From: Bradysia coprophila | Lineage: Eukaryota > Arthropoda > Insecta > Diptera > Sciaridae | Length of the DNA stretch: 64,000 nucleotides | Reading direction: 5' to 3' | NCBI RefSeq assembly: GCF_014529535.1 | Contig: NW_023503374.1 | Coordinates: 9,169,685 to 9,233,684, forward strand | In this document: piece after piece, positions 24,405-38,000 of the stretch | Numbering within the stretch: the first letter of the stretch is position 1 | Layout of the letters: every line of letters begins with the position of its first letter | Position numbers and translations under genes: made by a program | The notes under the pieces: generated by a model | Databases searched by the model: none | What the model was told of the DNA's origin: nothing | Seen by the model: only the letters and a program-made list of their open reading frames with translations

Positions 24405-26881
24405 AGCTCGAGCAATGGTCGCTTACCATCGAGGTTTGTTTCACGAACTATACAACTTACTGGAATCGCATTTCTTCACCTCGTCTTTGCACACTGAATT
24501 ACAAAGTTTGTGGTTCAAGGCACACTACAAGGAGGCAGAGAAAGTGAGAGGACGACCATTGGGTAAGTGCTCAAAATGATTCAGTCAGTTTCGAGTGAAT
24601 CGAATTAAAACAACAAAAATTGAACTTCATAAAGGTGCTGTCGACAAATACAGACTACGGAAGAAGTATCCACTTCCAAAGACAATTTGGGATGGAGAGG
24701 AGACGATTTATTGTTTCAAGGAGAAAAGTCGTAACGCTTTGAAGGATTGCTATACGAGAAATAGGTTCGTGTAGTGATTTGCAAATTGGAGGATTGTGAA
24801 CAATTTCGAATAAATTTTTGATAGAACTGAACTGTAATCAGAAGATTGATCTCTTGTTCATTGCAGTTTCATTTCGCTTTCACAATTTTTTAGCAATCTT
24901 CAATTTTTCCACATTTTTAATCTACGATGTGCTACATTTTACGTTGTATCTGAATTATTACAGATATCCCACACCGGACGAGAAAAAAACTTTAGCCAAA
25001 AAAACGGGTCTCACTTTAACGCAAGTGTCTAATTGGTTTAAAAATCGAAGACAAAGGGATCGCACCCCGCAGAGCAGAGTGTAAGTATTTCGTTTGTTCA
25101 AATGACACATATGCCTATATTATAATGAAAATTATATTATATCGTTCCAACCACATGTGCTACATTCAATTTTCTGTATACGGATTTTGACCATAAATAA
25201 TTTCCCATTTGAAAATATATGCATTTTGTGATGGCAATATGAACATTTTGTGACTGAATAGATAGATTATAGGGCATGGTCGAGATCATATTGGGTATTT
25301 AAAACTGTCGGTTTTTATTTTATTTTCTGGGATAGAAATTATTTGATTTATTTCAATGTTTGCAATGTTCCATCGTTTAGACGATCGATAATGATATTTA
25401 CAGCTTGTAGAATTCTTCTTAGAGTTTTGAGCGAAACTGACTTAGTGAAATTATATCGAGTATTTCGGTACAATGCAAATAGGAAACACGAAGCTCTTTA
25501 CAAATATTTTGCACAATCTGATCTCGAAGGAGATCATATACAAGTCTAACATATCGCTACTGACAAGAGATAGATCTATCACGGTCCAATTACATGAAGT
25601 TTTATTGACATGGTGAAAGTGCTTTTGATATATTTGGATCAGCGCGGAGCTCTGAACAAGGTTCTACAAAAAAATTGTCTGAAAATTAATTTTGTGAATT
25701 CTTGTTCGGACCTACGGAGCTGACTAATAATATTTAGAATAATCAAAAGTGCATTCACAATAAAACTTCATTCAACCGCACCATAGCCATATTTTGATCG
25801 TCGTTTTGAAGGAATTTCGAGACTTTATGGGCTCACATCTTATCAGTGAATACATTACACCGACTGCGTAAGTGCCTCATCTTCTCCAACTCCAATATAC
25901 CAAAATCATACTTTAAACTACAATTTCTAATAACTGACTGTATCTCCGTGAGCCGCTAAAAATATAATTCCGTTTCATAATATTTTCCGATCATTTACCC
26001 GCAATAAAATCACCTGCTGTATCATCGATAAAGAATCTCTCTGATGCTTACAGTAATAGTTAACATACAACCGATCACGTTTGTTTAGACTGTATCACAC
26101 GACTGCAACAGTTTAACAATTAATTTAGTTTGTTTGGCTTGTATAATGTATGCGGTCAGTGTAGCAAAGTTTTGCGATGTTTTTGTTTTTGATCTTGTTG
26201 AAAAATGAATTGTTTACATCAATCGCGTTGAAGTCAATTCTTCAGTTCTTAAGAAGAAGACGTGTTTGAATTGCATTGCTATTTTTCTTAATCTTTCACA
26301 GACGGTAAGCATATACATAACCAGAATGAATATCGAGTATTATGACAAGAGATCGATACAAATTCTTTTACTTCATTCGTTTAGACATACAATATAAATC
26401 CATATAAGCTAGAGCTCGTGGCTCATCTTTGTAGTCCTTGTGGATGACAGATGATTAACACTGCTTTTGCAATGAAAAATGAAACTCTGTGTCATATAAT
26501 TATACGTTCTGAATCCTTGCTAACTTCCAAGCATCTTCTTTAGAGTGGTTTGGTGCAAAATCTTTTCCTTCATTTGTCTTAACAAAAGGTGTGCTTTATA
26601 AAAGGGTTATATCTAGATGAATATCGATTCATTACTGCCGATATCATAACATAACAGATATTGAGCAGTACCCAAATACTCCACACTATCGTCATCCTTT
26701 TATGTCTATTTTCTAAAAATATTTGAAACGAACCGAATATTTCTTTAGCTTTGATTTCAGAGAACTTATGCCCGTTATATCTGTAAGCCCGACAATGGAC
26801 ACTAATTTTAGTCGTCTATTTAACACAACCAATTACGTGGGCTACCATCATCCGGAACCAGCTTACAGTAGCGGCCAGTAG
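24405..26881 (+). CDS. Six4: Six4-type homeobox transcription factor (3' part)
   Basis: Four exons in phase: 24405-24562, 24635-24764, 24964-25080 and 26761-26881 (stop TAG). They encode 174 residues: the C-terminal half of the Six domain ([19 protein letters not shown] onward, then [19 protein letters not shown]), a full homeodomain whose helix 3 reads [14 protein letters not shown], and a short tail. The family binds DNA with both domains and acts in mesoderm, gonad and sense-organ development, often with Eya. The [11 protein letters not shown] stretch places it in the Six4/5 group. Introns are 72, 199 and 1680 bp. The start and the first ~80-100 Six-domain residues were not found upstream, so this is either a 5'-incomplete model with a distant exon or a truncated copy. 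The intact splice sites and frame favour a live gene. Confidence 0.88.
25590..25780. mobile_element. MITE-like inverted repeat in the last Six4 intron
   Basis: ATGAAGTTTTATTGACATGG...AGTGCTTTTGAT at the left faces ATCAAAAGTGCATTCACAATAAAACTTCAT at the right. Pairing continues inward around CGGAGCTCTGAACAAG/CTTGTTCGGACCTACGGAGC. About 190 bp, no coding content. Confidence 0.65.
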
Positions 26882-27046
26882 TGATAAGAAATTTTGTAAA
26901 AATATAAATTTAGTGTTGTCAATGTTTCACCATAGTACCAAACGTATATATGCTCTTAATTTGTACATATTAATAGTATGATGGAAAGCTTGTAAAAGTC
27001 CTTTGAAATTTATTGTAATTTCGGAGCAATTCTTAATTCGATAAGA

Positions 27047-27052
27047 AATAAA
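27047..27052 (+). terminator. Probable Six4 poly(A) signal
   Basis: AATAAA lies about 165 bp after the Six4 stop codon, in AT-rich sequence. Position and strand fit; no cleavage-site evidence can be seen. Confidence 0.5.
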
Positions 27053-27473
27053 ACAGAAAATTGTATGTTAAACAGATTCTCAACTTTTTGTCTGATGATG
27101 CCGCTCAAGTATTGTCTGTATTACAGGGCAAAAAATTGACGCGTCAGCTGGTAAGTTTTCACTAGATCTGTATTCACTTGTCAACCCATTACGTAAAGCA
27201 AATATCAGATTTGATATACTTCATTTGCTTAAAATATCGCCTTGTTCTAGCTACAATAGCCAATGAAAGTGCAAACCAGGTACATACAAACCGGAAGAAA
27301 TAGCGATTTCATATAAACACGAAAATCATTGAAAGGTGAGTTTGTATATGAAGTCGCTATTTCCTCATCTCCATACACATTTTGACATTAGACGGTAGCT
27401 CTATACATTAGACCATACCTATAGAATATCCTTTCATTGACAATAACTACTTCTCTTGCTACGTCTACATGTT

Positions 27474-27781
27474 TAAGAGTCAATTTGCCAAAACTTCAAA
27501 CAACGTAAAAACAAGTCATCGGCGATTTTTGGAGGGTGTACAGTAATTGAATCAGGGGACCCTCTTGAGTCATTTGCAACGCCAGAAATCATGAAAAAAT
27601 GGTCTGCACTAGGTCTGACCGAAATAGTTTTTGTTGCGTATCACCGACAATACGTAACGCATTTATCTGAAATTATGGTCATTGGTAGAGGTGTCGACTC
27701 CGCATATGCTGGCCTTTAAAACATTTCGAATTTTTTTTTTCGTGTATGTGGTGCAGGAGCTATTTTAGGGGAACATTGTGA
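27474..27781. mobile_element. Partial copy of the 8284-9207 inverted-repeat element
   Basis: AAGAGTCAATTTGCCAAAACTTC, CATCGGCGATTTTTGGAGGG, GGGGACCCTC and CATTTATCTGAAATTATGGTCAT match the reverse complement of about 8870-9207. The other arm is absent, so the copy is truncated. Confidence 0.75.
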
Positions 27782-28344
27782 ACCTAATAAATTACTTTGC
27801 ACCGAGATTCATACAACGATTTATGTAACAGAGCACAGACACATACAAGATATGTGTAGCCACCTCAGCCACCTAGTATTTACGAATGAAATTAAAAGTT
27901 GTATCGTAATGAGTGCGTTCAAGGGGTTCCGAGGTTTCAGTTCAGACACACGTCAAAGACATGTGCAGCTATCTATTATTTCCGAATATAATGAAAAGTT
28001 GTATCGTGGTTTGGTTTCTGGTTCCGTCTATATATATTTTGAACTGTAAAACTTTGCGCGTATAGTTTCAATTCATTAATTGAAAGGAATTGAAAAATTG
28101 AAAACTCAATAAATTGTATTATGCAATTGATTGTACTATACGGTTTGACACAGTCGAATATCAGAATTACCGTTCATATGAAGGCGTATTTTATTTGATA
28201 GAGCATCATCGACTTTAAATGCTGCGATACTGTGCTAACGGACATGTATTTGAAAGGGAAAATGCCGTTCTTTCACAAAATTCGTTTTCATTTCCTGTCT
28301 TTTTACCAGAATCGGCTTTTCCTCGGATCGGATTTTTTTTTCGG

Positions 28345-28900
28345 CACATAGTACCAAGGTTCTGAAAGAACAGGTAAGACACTTACGAAGGCGGGTGAAA
28401 CACAAATCTTGACAATTCAAACATGTATATTGTTTGAAAAGTCAACTTGAAAACATTTTTTTTTTGTTGAGTTGAAATCGTCATATAAAATTTTCCAAAC
28501 CAAGTTGGCGCTACAGGAAAATAAATTGAGATTGGCTCGTTCGGTTCGTGTTTTTTATGTAGGTGGAAGCACGGGGTTTCGGGGGGGTTTGAAATTAATT
28601 TTTGCTATGTTGCTCACATTGCAATGTCAAATATGTCTAAGGTCGTTTAATTTGTGCTAGGTGAAGTCCTTTTTCACTAAGCAATCAGCGTAACCTTCGT
28701 AAATAAAAAATCTTGAATTTGTCAACAATGTGTGGCAACATGTAAAAAACAAAAATCAAAACCCCCTCAAAACCGGTGGCGATCCACTTGTTAACGGACA
28801 ATACATAAACAAATTCCATCCCCTATTTTGATCACACCGCCTTCGTGATCAACTCGAAAGTGTCTTAACCTGTTCTTTCAGAACCTTGCATAAACAAAGC
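28345..28900. mobile_element. Inverted-repeat element carrying the 19295-type repeat
   Basis: CAAGGTTCTGAAAGAACAGGTAAGACACTT (about 28355-28385) faces AAGTGTCTTAACCTGTTCTTTCAGAACCTTG (28859-28889). Between them, 28560-28795 matches the repeat at 19295-19550 in reverse. The arms are not evident at the 19 kb copy. Confidence 0.6.
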
Positions 28901-29095
28901 TTTTTCTAAAAGCGATTGATTCTCCCTTGTGATGAGAAACATTTATCTGTTTCGATTCTTTGTAACAGCTGACATAGTTGTCGCAAAAGATAAATAACTC
29001 TCTGCACTATTTGCTTGCAAGAGTAATTAATCAATGGTATTTATTCAATGGTACCGTACCGAACAAAACATTCGTTAAACAATTTTCAATCAGCT

Positions 29096-32000
29096 CTACA
29101 ATGAATGAACAATCTTTTCGCCAAAGCTCTCATCAACATAGCTGAACGGTGTCTGCACTCTGTTAATTTCTACTGCATGCTCCTGACGTCCATTATCTAC
29201 TTCTGATGACTTAAGTGAATTGTCAGTAGATTGATTTTCTTCAATTCCACCCAATGATAGCATTGAAACGGAAGAAGAATTTGTTGGCCGTACATGACTT
29301 ACTTCAACCAAAGAATTATGGCGTTGATGTCCCCGTCCAGCCATCGTGGTTCGACCAGGAATCTGTTCAGATTGCCGTCTCCGTAGGATATTACCGGAAA
29401 AATCATTCCTCGGCGCTGAAAAAATTAAACTGGAGGCTAAGGAACCGTCGTTGTCCTCTTTGTCGGTAGTTATACCCGTTCTCACTGAATTGGGATGGGA
29501 AGTTGACTCTCCAATTGTTAAGCTGGCTGTTGAAACTCGTCTAGCTATTTTTCGACATTTATTCGCAAAGCCTCCAATAGCTTCCGATACTAATACTGAT
29601 GCAGCGATTATATATCCGATTCCCATTAGCAGAAACATTCCTTCCTGGAATATAATTCGTCATCACAAAGATTAAAAATCATTTGCACAGCATTTAAATA
29701 CCAACCGTGTCAGCCAATGTGAGACCTCTTTCTTCAGATTCCGTTACTTTAAACGTTTTAATTCCTTGCGATTTTAGCAGAGCTTTCTTCGACTTACGCT
29801 GCAAGTCCCATTCCATTTCGCTTAACATTTTATTTGAAATGCCGTACGCTAACAGCCGCAAAATGGCATCATTTATCCGTTCGGTGTAGACAACATCCTA
29901 AAATAAATTGGAGTGAATCGTGTGAATGAATGATACACTCGCTTACTTTTGGAAACATAAACGACACTCCATAGATAGACAAACATTCTTCGCCAATATG
30001 GAGAGCTGATCGTTTCCCCAGAACTCTGTTAATTGAGTTGAACAATATGAAATTGAACGAAGAGGAAGCTATTTAAATAGATGAACACTCTTACTCGTCC
30101 GTGTAGTTGTCTCTGACGATGAATTCCAGCTGGGATTTCGACCCAATAAAAGCGTACGGCCAAAACCAAGCACGGGTGACATTGCTCAGTCCCTCTTCAA
30201 CATCAACAACAAATTCGAGATTTTTGATAAGTTTTGATGTTTGAGCATGACTTGAGTTTAGAAACCAAAATTGCCAACCATCGTTTTCTATGGTTTAAGA
30301 AATTGGCCATCTTTAGTCATGCTGAACGTATCAATTCGGTTTTATAATTTTAATTTAACTTTTTATAATATCGTTTCTAAAAATTGGATTCATTATTATT
30401 GCGCATGCCCGTAAAGTTGAACCTATTGAAAATCATCTTTAAGTGGATGTTCTTACACTTAAAGATGATTTTTGAATTGGAAATTGTTCTCCATAACTCA
30501 CGGGCTTTTTTAAGCGTGTATTTTACACATTGTGTGTAAAAACTTTTTGAAAGTGTGTATTTTACACACTTTTTTGTTCGTAGTAAAAGTGTGTAAAATT
30601 ACACACTATGCCTAATAAAAAATGTAAAAAATCGACTTATTGCCAAAAAAACTGAGGCCTCATTCCAAACGAAGCTTTATGAGCTTAATCCATTTAACTG
30701 ATAATTAATATTTTTTAATTTCAAATGAGACACTCGAACCTGACTTCGCTCTTTTAATATTTTCTGTACATTACTGCAGTCTTTTCGAAAGAATAAAGAG
30801 AAAATTGAACAATTGGGTAGAGCTAAGAGTAAAAAAGTATCGAGACGCTCAATACATCGAAGAAATCATCATCGTCCGAAGACGAAAAAGTGGAACAAGC
30901 CGTTCCAATTCGCAAACAGATTCTTAGCGCATTGTGTGAGTGCTCCTTTTGTGAAAAGCAACGAAAGATAAAAGCGAAGCCACGTTCTACGCTGAATTTG
31001 TGATTTCAAGTACATAGTAAGGAGTAAATTTGGAGTTGCGTTAAATGTGTAATAATTATACACTCTTCAGTCTACGAGTGTGTAATCATTACACATTTTC
31101 AAATTCAAATTCAAATTCAAATTTATTGACTCAACTGAACAAAAGGAAACACCTTATATTAATGTTCATAGCGAAATATAACTCACAAAAGTCAGTCCGT
31201 AACAGAAAACGAAAACAAAAAAAAAATAATTAAAATAAATAAACAAATACTTCACATTAGTTTGAAAGATGACACAAAAAAAAGAAAAACTGCACGCAGA
31301 GCAATATAGAACTAAGAAAGGAAGAACTTAAGATAAATTATGACTTACTCACATCACCGTGCACCGGTCGATCACATCACACACCCGCTAAGCTAAAAAT
31401 AGGACAGAACCGAAAAAAGGAAAAAACACAAAAAGTTACAGAAAACGCCAAGCACGTGGGTGGCAGCACACGAAACAGGGCCCAAACGAGACAACAACGA
31501 CTGGAAAAACATCACACTGGCATCTTTAAACCTTGACACCGAAGGAAGTTCTCTAATGCGAACCGGTATTGAGTTATAGTCGGCCACGGTCCGAACGAAA
31601 AATGAGCGATTATACTGAACCGACGAATGTCTAGGCAAGACAAAACTACGACTGCGAACAGAGTTGCCAGCACTTAGTCTCTCGAAAAGAAAACCAGGTT
31701 CACGCCTCCTGGTCAAATTGTATATAACAGCACAGCGCCTTACCCTGAGATACGTCATTAGCGGACACCCAAGAATCTGATTACCGTATCCGCTAGCACT
31801 GTCATAACGTCTCAACCGATAGACAAACCGCACGCAAGCAGAGAACGCTCTCTCAAGCGATCGAACAGCCGAGGCAGACAGGTTGGTAGAATAAACAGAT
31901 TCACCATAAGTGAAGGCTGGCAAGATCAGAGACTTCACCAAGAGAATACGAGTCTTAATCGAGAAAAGATGGCTGCTCTGCCAAAGACTCCGAAGCCTTC

Positions 32001-35000
32001 CGAAAACTTTCGAGCATATATCGCTGACCTGATCCGCGAATGTTAACTTCTTGTCCATCAACAGCCCAAGATTCTGCACTTTCTCGACATACGGAACAAC
32101 TACACCGTTTAGCAGAATCCACGGAAGAACCTCAGACGAGAGAAATCGTCCACTCGACTCAGAGAAAACGATGGCTTGAGATTTCTTCGGATTCAGCTTA
32201 AGACCATTTACCTTAGCCCAACGACTAACAGCGCACAAATCCTGGTTTATCTTAAATACACCCTCGTTAATCCTCTCTGCAGCACACGAATGAAAGAGCT
32301 GCACATCATCTGCAAACATGTGGTGCAAGGAAGCCTTAAGACAACCAGGCAAATCATTTATGTACATCGAGAACAACAACGGGCCCAGGACGGATCCTTG
32401 AGGAACACCGACCCTGATCTCGCTAAAATCCGAAAAATGACCATCAATACACACACTCTGGAAACGCTCGGACAAATAGTCACGGATAAGAGCAACGGCA
32501 GATGTCGAAAAACCGAAGTTAGACGCCAGCTTATACAGAAGCTTACCGTGATTCAGCGTATCAAATGCCTTGGAGAAATCAAGCAAAACCATAAAGGTCA
32601 AGAGTTTCTTCTCAAACGACTTTCTAATCTCATCTGAAACACGCAGTAAGGCAGCGTTCGTACTATGGAACGTTCGAAAGCCGGATTGGTAATCATCCTG
32701 CAAATGTTTCATTTCCAGATAAGAAGTGATCTGTTCCTTAGCCAGTATCTCGAAAACCTTGGAGAGGCAAGGCAAAATGCTGATTGGACGAAAATCTTCA
32801 AGGCCACGATTTCTACACTTCTTGTGAACAGGTATAACCTTCGATAACTTCCACGCCCGCGGAACACTCGACGACGTAAAGCAGTGGTTAACAATGTGAG
32901 TCAAGACGGGCAAAACAAAGGGCAAAGTCATCCTAACAAACACCAAAGGAACGTTGTCTAAGCCCAAAGAATTCGACCGAATCGACTTAACTGCCCTCAC
33001 GACATCTAAACTAGTAACGTTCGTGAAGCTAAAAGTAGAACCGGAGACGAAATTGCTAGCACGGAAATCAGTGGCACTAGCAGCAGAATCACTGTCAACT
33101 GACGAGGTCAAGTAGGCATTAAAATCACCAGCAGTGAAGGTCGGCTTAACATCACGCGAAGAAACTGCTCCAATTTCGCGAAGGTTACGCCATAGCGCTT
33201 TCGAACCGAGCTTAGCGTCCAGCTTAGGACTCAAAAAATCAAATTTGACTCGCTTAATGAGATTAGTGGCACGATTTCGTAGCCGACGATAGTGAGCCAA
33301 GGTAGCTCGCCCCCTACGATACTCAAACTCAGCAATATCTCTTTCCAATAAAGCACGCCGCACATCATTATTGAACCAAGGCTTCGTAGAAAGTAAGGGG
33401 TCCTTTTCCTTGACAGGCAAGAGAGGCGCATGAACATCGAGCACTGTTTGAATTAGTTCGTTAAAGGCGGCAACTTTACTAGTTACGTCCACAGTATTGA
33501 AGACAAAACTCCAATCAACCGACGAAAGATGGGAAAAAAGCCTATCCTTATCAACTTTGAAAAGATTTCTCCTGAGCCGCGTTGATTTCTTAAGCCCACC
33601 CTTATTACATAGATAGGACCCAAAAATAAGATCGTGCTTTGACAGCCCATGAGATATCTGAATGAAGAAAACCACCTTCTCAGGCCTATTGGAAAGGCAG
33701 AGATCTATAAGCGAGGGTCTCTCGCCAACTGGATAGTGGGACGGAATAGTGCCAATCGAAGTAAAGCCAAACTGCCCAATGATTTCAGCAAAAAGACAAT
33801 TGGTACAAGTACCACCTACACATCGCAGACAAGAACCATTGATGGCTCCAAGCTGATTTTCGTTAAAGTCACCAAGCAACAAGGCGTCATCGTACGGGAC
33901 TGTAATATCGAGAAGAACATTCCTAAAGACATCAAGTTCGTCAACCTTTGGAGCTTTGTAGTAGGCTCCAACCAACATCTTCGAGTCAGGGAAAATCACC
34001 TCGATGAAAATGTATTCGGAAGAAATTTTATCCGACACCTCCAACACCTTGTAGTTAAGGCCACTACGTACATACAAAATGACACCTCCACTCCTCTTAA
34101 CATGACGATCATTACGCAAGATTTCAAAACCGGGAATGGAGACAAGCTTGTTAGAATGATAACTCTTACACCAAGTCTCAGAAACAGCGATGAGATCCAG
34201 GCATGTGCCCTCGAAAAACGAGCGAAACTCATCAATCTTCGGAGGAAGACTACCGGCGTTCACATGACAGAAGTGTAACACATCGCCAGACGCTTTTAAA
34301 GTCGATTTAAGCATTACATTAGGTATACATACCGAACCACTGCTACCGGTGCTTCCTGTAACATTCGCGTTAGAAGACATCATATACTCGAAGCAGCAAG
34401 CAAGTGTGTGATGTGACGACGCCGATATCAAGATGATGTGAGATAGCAGCAGTAGAAACAAATTCCATCACAATGACTAAGTTCTATATTGCAATTCGAG
34501 AGAAAGAAACGTGAAAAATTCGAAAAAAGCAAAATTAAAATACAAAAAAAAAGAAATTTGGAAAAAGAATCAAAAACAAAAAAGATCAGACCATTAATCA
34601 TTCCATTCCATCACCGATGAGCAAGCAGTCATCAAGAGATAAGCTACTTCGTCATTGATAGTGTTGAATCACCGGCATCCCCATGATTAGTATCCATTGA
34701 ATCAGAAGTCGTAGGCATCGTTGGCAAAGCTGCAGTATTGTCATTCATATCAGGAGTATCTTTAAGTTGATTGTGATGATTCATTGGTAACGGCGCTGGG
34801 GTATGATTTCGAATGCGACGAGAACCAGATGACGATGCTCTGTCAAAACCCAAAGGCAGGATTTGTATCAGTTCACTGATGTGATGAATCATGACGGGTT
34901 TGGCATTAGCGACGCGTTGCACGTGAATCAAACCATTCCTCGAGAAGTATTTCAGAATATGCCCATCTTTTTTAGCTTCAGCAGCCAAGTTGAAAATTTC

Positions 35001-38000
35001 ACGATTTGCCTTGGTGAGACTTTCGTTGATATAAATTCTTGAAGCTGTTTGAAAGCCAATGTCCTTGAGATTTAGGTTTCTTTTCTTCAAGTAAGCCGAC
35101 ATCAATTCATCCTTGACCCAAACGCCACAAGCCTTAACAACAATAGGTGCTGAACGAATCGATCTGGTGTTTGAATTAGAATTTTTAGGTCGAAGGCGGT
35201 ATGCAGACACAAAGTCACGATCGCTGAGGTTGCACTTCAGAACGGAACAAATGTCACCCAGGACACCAAACGGGTTGTCGTTTTGCTCAACCGGTACACC
35301 ACTGATAATAAGTTCTTTATCCATGGACAATCGTTCAAGTTTGTCAATCCGCCATTCGAGAAGCGCCCGCATATCGTCAAAACGAGAAGACAATTCGTTC
35401 GAAGCTTTCTGCATGGCTTCATCGCATTTCAAAATAGTCGACGACTCCACACCCGAGAAACGTTGATTAACGTCGGCGGTAAAAGATGTTAGACGATTTT
35501 CCATTTCAAGCTGAACTCCTTTGATCATAGTCGACATTGATGATTCCAACTGCTCCATTTTCGTGTTCAACCGACTATCAACATTCGACAGGGTGGTGCC
35601 AAGTGTATCCATCTTGGCCGATAGTGACAGCATCAATGACTTAAGGTCCAAATCTTGCGGTTCTTTCGTGTCATCCACCGGATCAACATCATTAAAACCA
35701 CGTTTCGGATGCTTTGGTTTGGTCATTCTGCGATGAGAACTCACAGAAAATTTCTAGCAAATGTTGGATGACCGAAAGTAGAATACGTAGAGGCGACAGG
35801 CTGATGTCAATTTTCAGGAATAGAAAAGTGATACAACAACTTGAAGCAAAGCAATCCAGAGGAGAAGTGAACCGTGCTTCCAAAACACGGACACAGCTCA
35901 CGTTGATTTGAACGATACGCAGAATATTGATGTGATACAGGTGTAGTACAGCTGGTGTAATACGATGTGAACTCTGATCTGATGAAGCTTGAACAATGTT
36001 ACGACGATAGAATGACGAGGATGCAATAGGCCTGGGTGATTGCGACGAACACAGGCAGCTGTACTTGACGTAAATAACTTCCAGCAGCCAATATGATGAG
36101 TTTCAAGAAGATAATCAATCAAAAACGGCAGCACGCAAAAGACATAACCTCAAACGAGCACAGCGTCAACAGAAAACGATGAATTTTTTGAATTAGAGTT
36201 GGTAAAACACTGAACTCCAACAAATCCAACAACTGCATTCGATGACAATAGACTTGCAATAGCTGGGATAACCGAAGAATGACTCGAAAATGATAAACGA
36301 TGAAATATCGTGCAGGAATGTAAAAAAGACGTCTACTCAGTACCCATGTCAAAACTCAACGACATTTTACTCTAAAAAATGAAAAAGTGTGTAATTGCAA
36401 AAAGGTATTATACACACTTTTTCGGAAAGTAAGAGTCTAGGAATTGATAGAAAAAAAGTGTGTAAAAACTCAAAAAGCTTAAAAACGCCCGTGCCATAAC
36501 TGGAGCAATGTAAACCACGTCTGCAATTTATGTAATGACTTAATTGTAACCTTCTAACACATGACTATCATAATGTTATCGATGACGCAAAACTGTAGCG
36601 AACTCTAATGGTAAAACAAATGTTCAAAAAAAAAGAAGTAAAAGATTTGAAATAATCTTTTGAAAACACTTAGAGCAAACGAAGTAGTAGACCCGATAGT
36701 AAAAATGCTGATAAGCTTGCCATGTGCGAAAGGGTTCGAGCAAATTTAACAAAAGTGAGAATACAGAAATCAACTAAAAGAATAGAATCGGACAGGTGAA
36801 AATTCGTTATTTGGATTTAACTACAAACTTCCCACTCGTCAGAATAAAAATGCACAAACAATAACGTAACCGTAAAGCTTACCCAAAGTACCAACACGAA
36901 AAAATCCGTTCAACAGTCCGGAAATCGAATCTGAGAAAATTTCAAGTTATTCGAATATTCAAGAAGAAAATGTCACTAAATCGGTACCAACTGTTTCCGG
37001 AAAAATGGGCAAAGTGACGAAAGCAATAATTGAGCTGGTGTAGCAAGCTGTTATAATTATGGTAAACACCCAATACCATCCTGTAACAATAGTTATTAGG
37101 AGCAGCTGATTCACCTAGCGTTTTGATGTTTCTATTTCTGCTTACCAATCAACAATCTCGTTGAACTTTTTTTGGTGCAGCTCCACGAATTACGTCCAGT
37201 AAATGAAAGACTGTTTGTGAATGTTCCGAAGACGTACCAAAACATGTTCTCAATTTCACTCCAATTGCCAATCAAGTGGCTCAATGTTAGTTTGTCAGAG
37301 AATGCTTACGGATGTATCAACAGCGGATTAGTTTCGTAAACGTAAAATGTAAGTTAAAGTAAACTTTATTACCAAGAGGAAAAATAGCTAGAAGATAAAT
37401 CGCTGTAATAGCCACCCACACAGGCCACTGGAACGGACCCATTATTGCCCGATATCTAGTAAACGTCTCGTTAATAATTTCTCTGTGAATATTTGCGATT
37501 CATAAACTAACCGCGGTAAAGCTTTAGATGCCAACGTTATAAAAGCAGCACAATCGGACGAATGTTGGGTAGACATATCTACTAAGCTAAGGCGTTCGGA
37601 GGCCACATACGCTCCTGCTAATCCAACATCAGCTCGACGACGAGAAACGTCCTCGATCACTCCATAGGTCGGCCTGTTAATATTTGATTTCGTAAGATTC
37701 GCACCTCGAAACACTCTACATACACATTTACCCTAATTTATTCTTGGTCGTTGGTTCGATTACGTCAAAGGTGAAATTGAGTCTTTGTGATAAAATTTTC
37801 ATTATACGGAATTCATATCCATCCCAAGTGATTGCTGTGTTTCCAACACCATCCGTCCATACCTTTTTAACTACGAACGGAGGCTTATGATACCCCGAAA
37901 CAGTAAAACGATGCCCAGCAAATCCTTTAAGGAATTTTCTTGGAAAGAGATTTAAATGGGGACGCGAAAGTTTTTTGTTCATCCACGAAGTGAGCACCAC

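Larger units (their letters stand above)
27060..29090. other. Spacer between Six4 and Ir21a, repeat-rich
   Basis: The two genes converge here. The spacer holds a hairpin near 27285-27370, a partial copy of the 8284-9207 element (27474-27781), a ~107-bp tandem duplication (about 27835-28045; both units end in AAAAGTTGTATCGT), and a repeat copy shared with 19295-19550. No gene supported. Confidence 0.5.
31101..36360 (-). mobile_element. Non-LTR retrotransposon (LINE), ~5.3 kb, apparently full length
   Basis: On the minus strand: a ~600-bp 5' leader, ORF1 (35744-34644), a 180-bp spacer, ORF2 (34461-31393) and a ~290-bp 3' tail ending in a TTTGAA tandem repeat rather than poly(A). Apurinic-type endonuclease plus reverse transcriptase and a short-repeat tail fit the jockey/CR1/L2 group of non-LTR elements. 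ACATTTT lies at both edges (about 31093 and 36363) and may be a short target duplication. No stop or frameshift breaks either ORF, so the insertion looks young. Confidence 0.85.
30490..36508. mobile_element. Older inverted-repeat element split by the LINE
   Basis: CTCCATAACTCACGGGCTTTTTTAAG (30488-30513) is matched by CTTAAAAACGCCCGTGCCATAACTGGAG (about 36479-36506) in inverse. Both arms are followed inward by several TTTTACACACTTTTT-type units (30520-30610; 36372-36470). Without the LINE the element would be about 760 bp. It sits wholly in an Ir21a intron. A 17-bp-arm hairpin lies just outside at about 30429-30472. Confidence 0.6.

Noticed and set aside
32176..34278. Plus-strand frames of 153 and 209 codons
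   Set aside because: They are antisense shadows of the intact LINE ORF2 on the minus strand.
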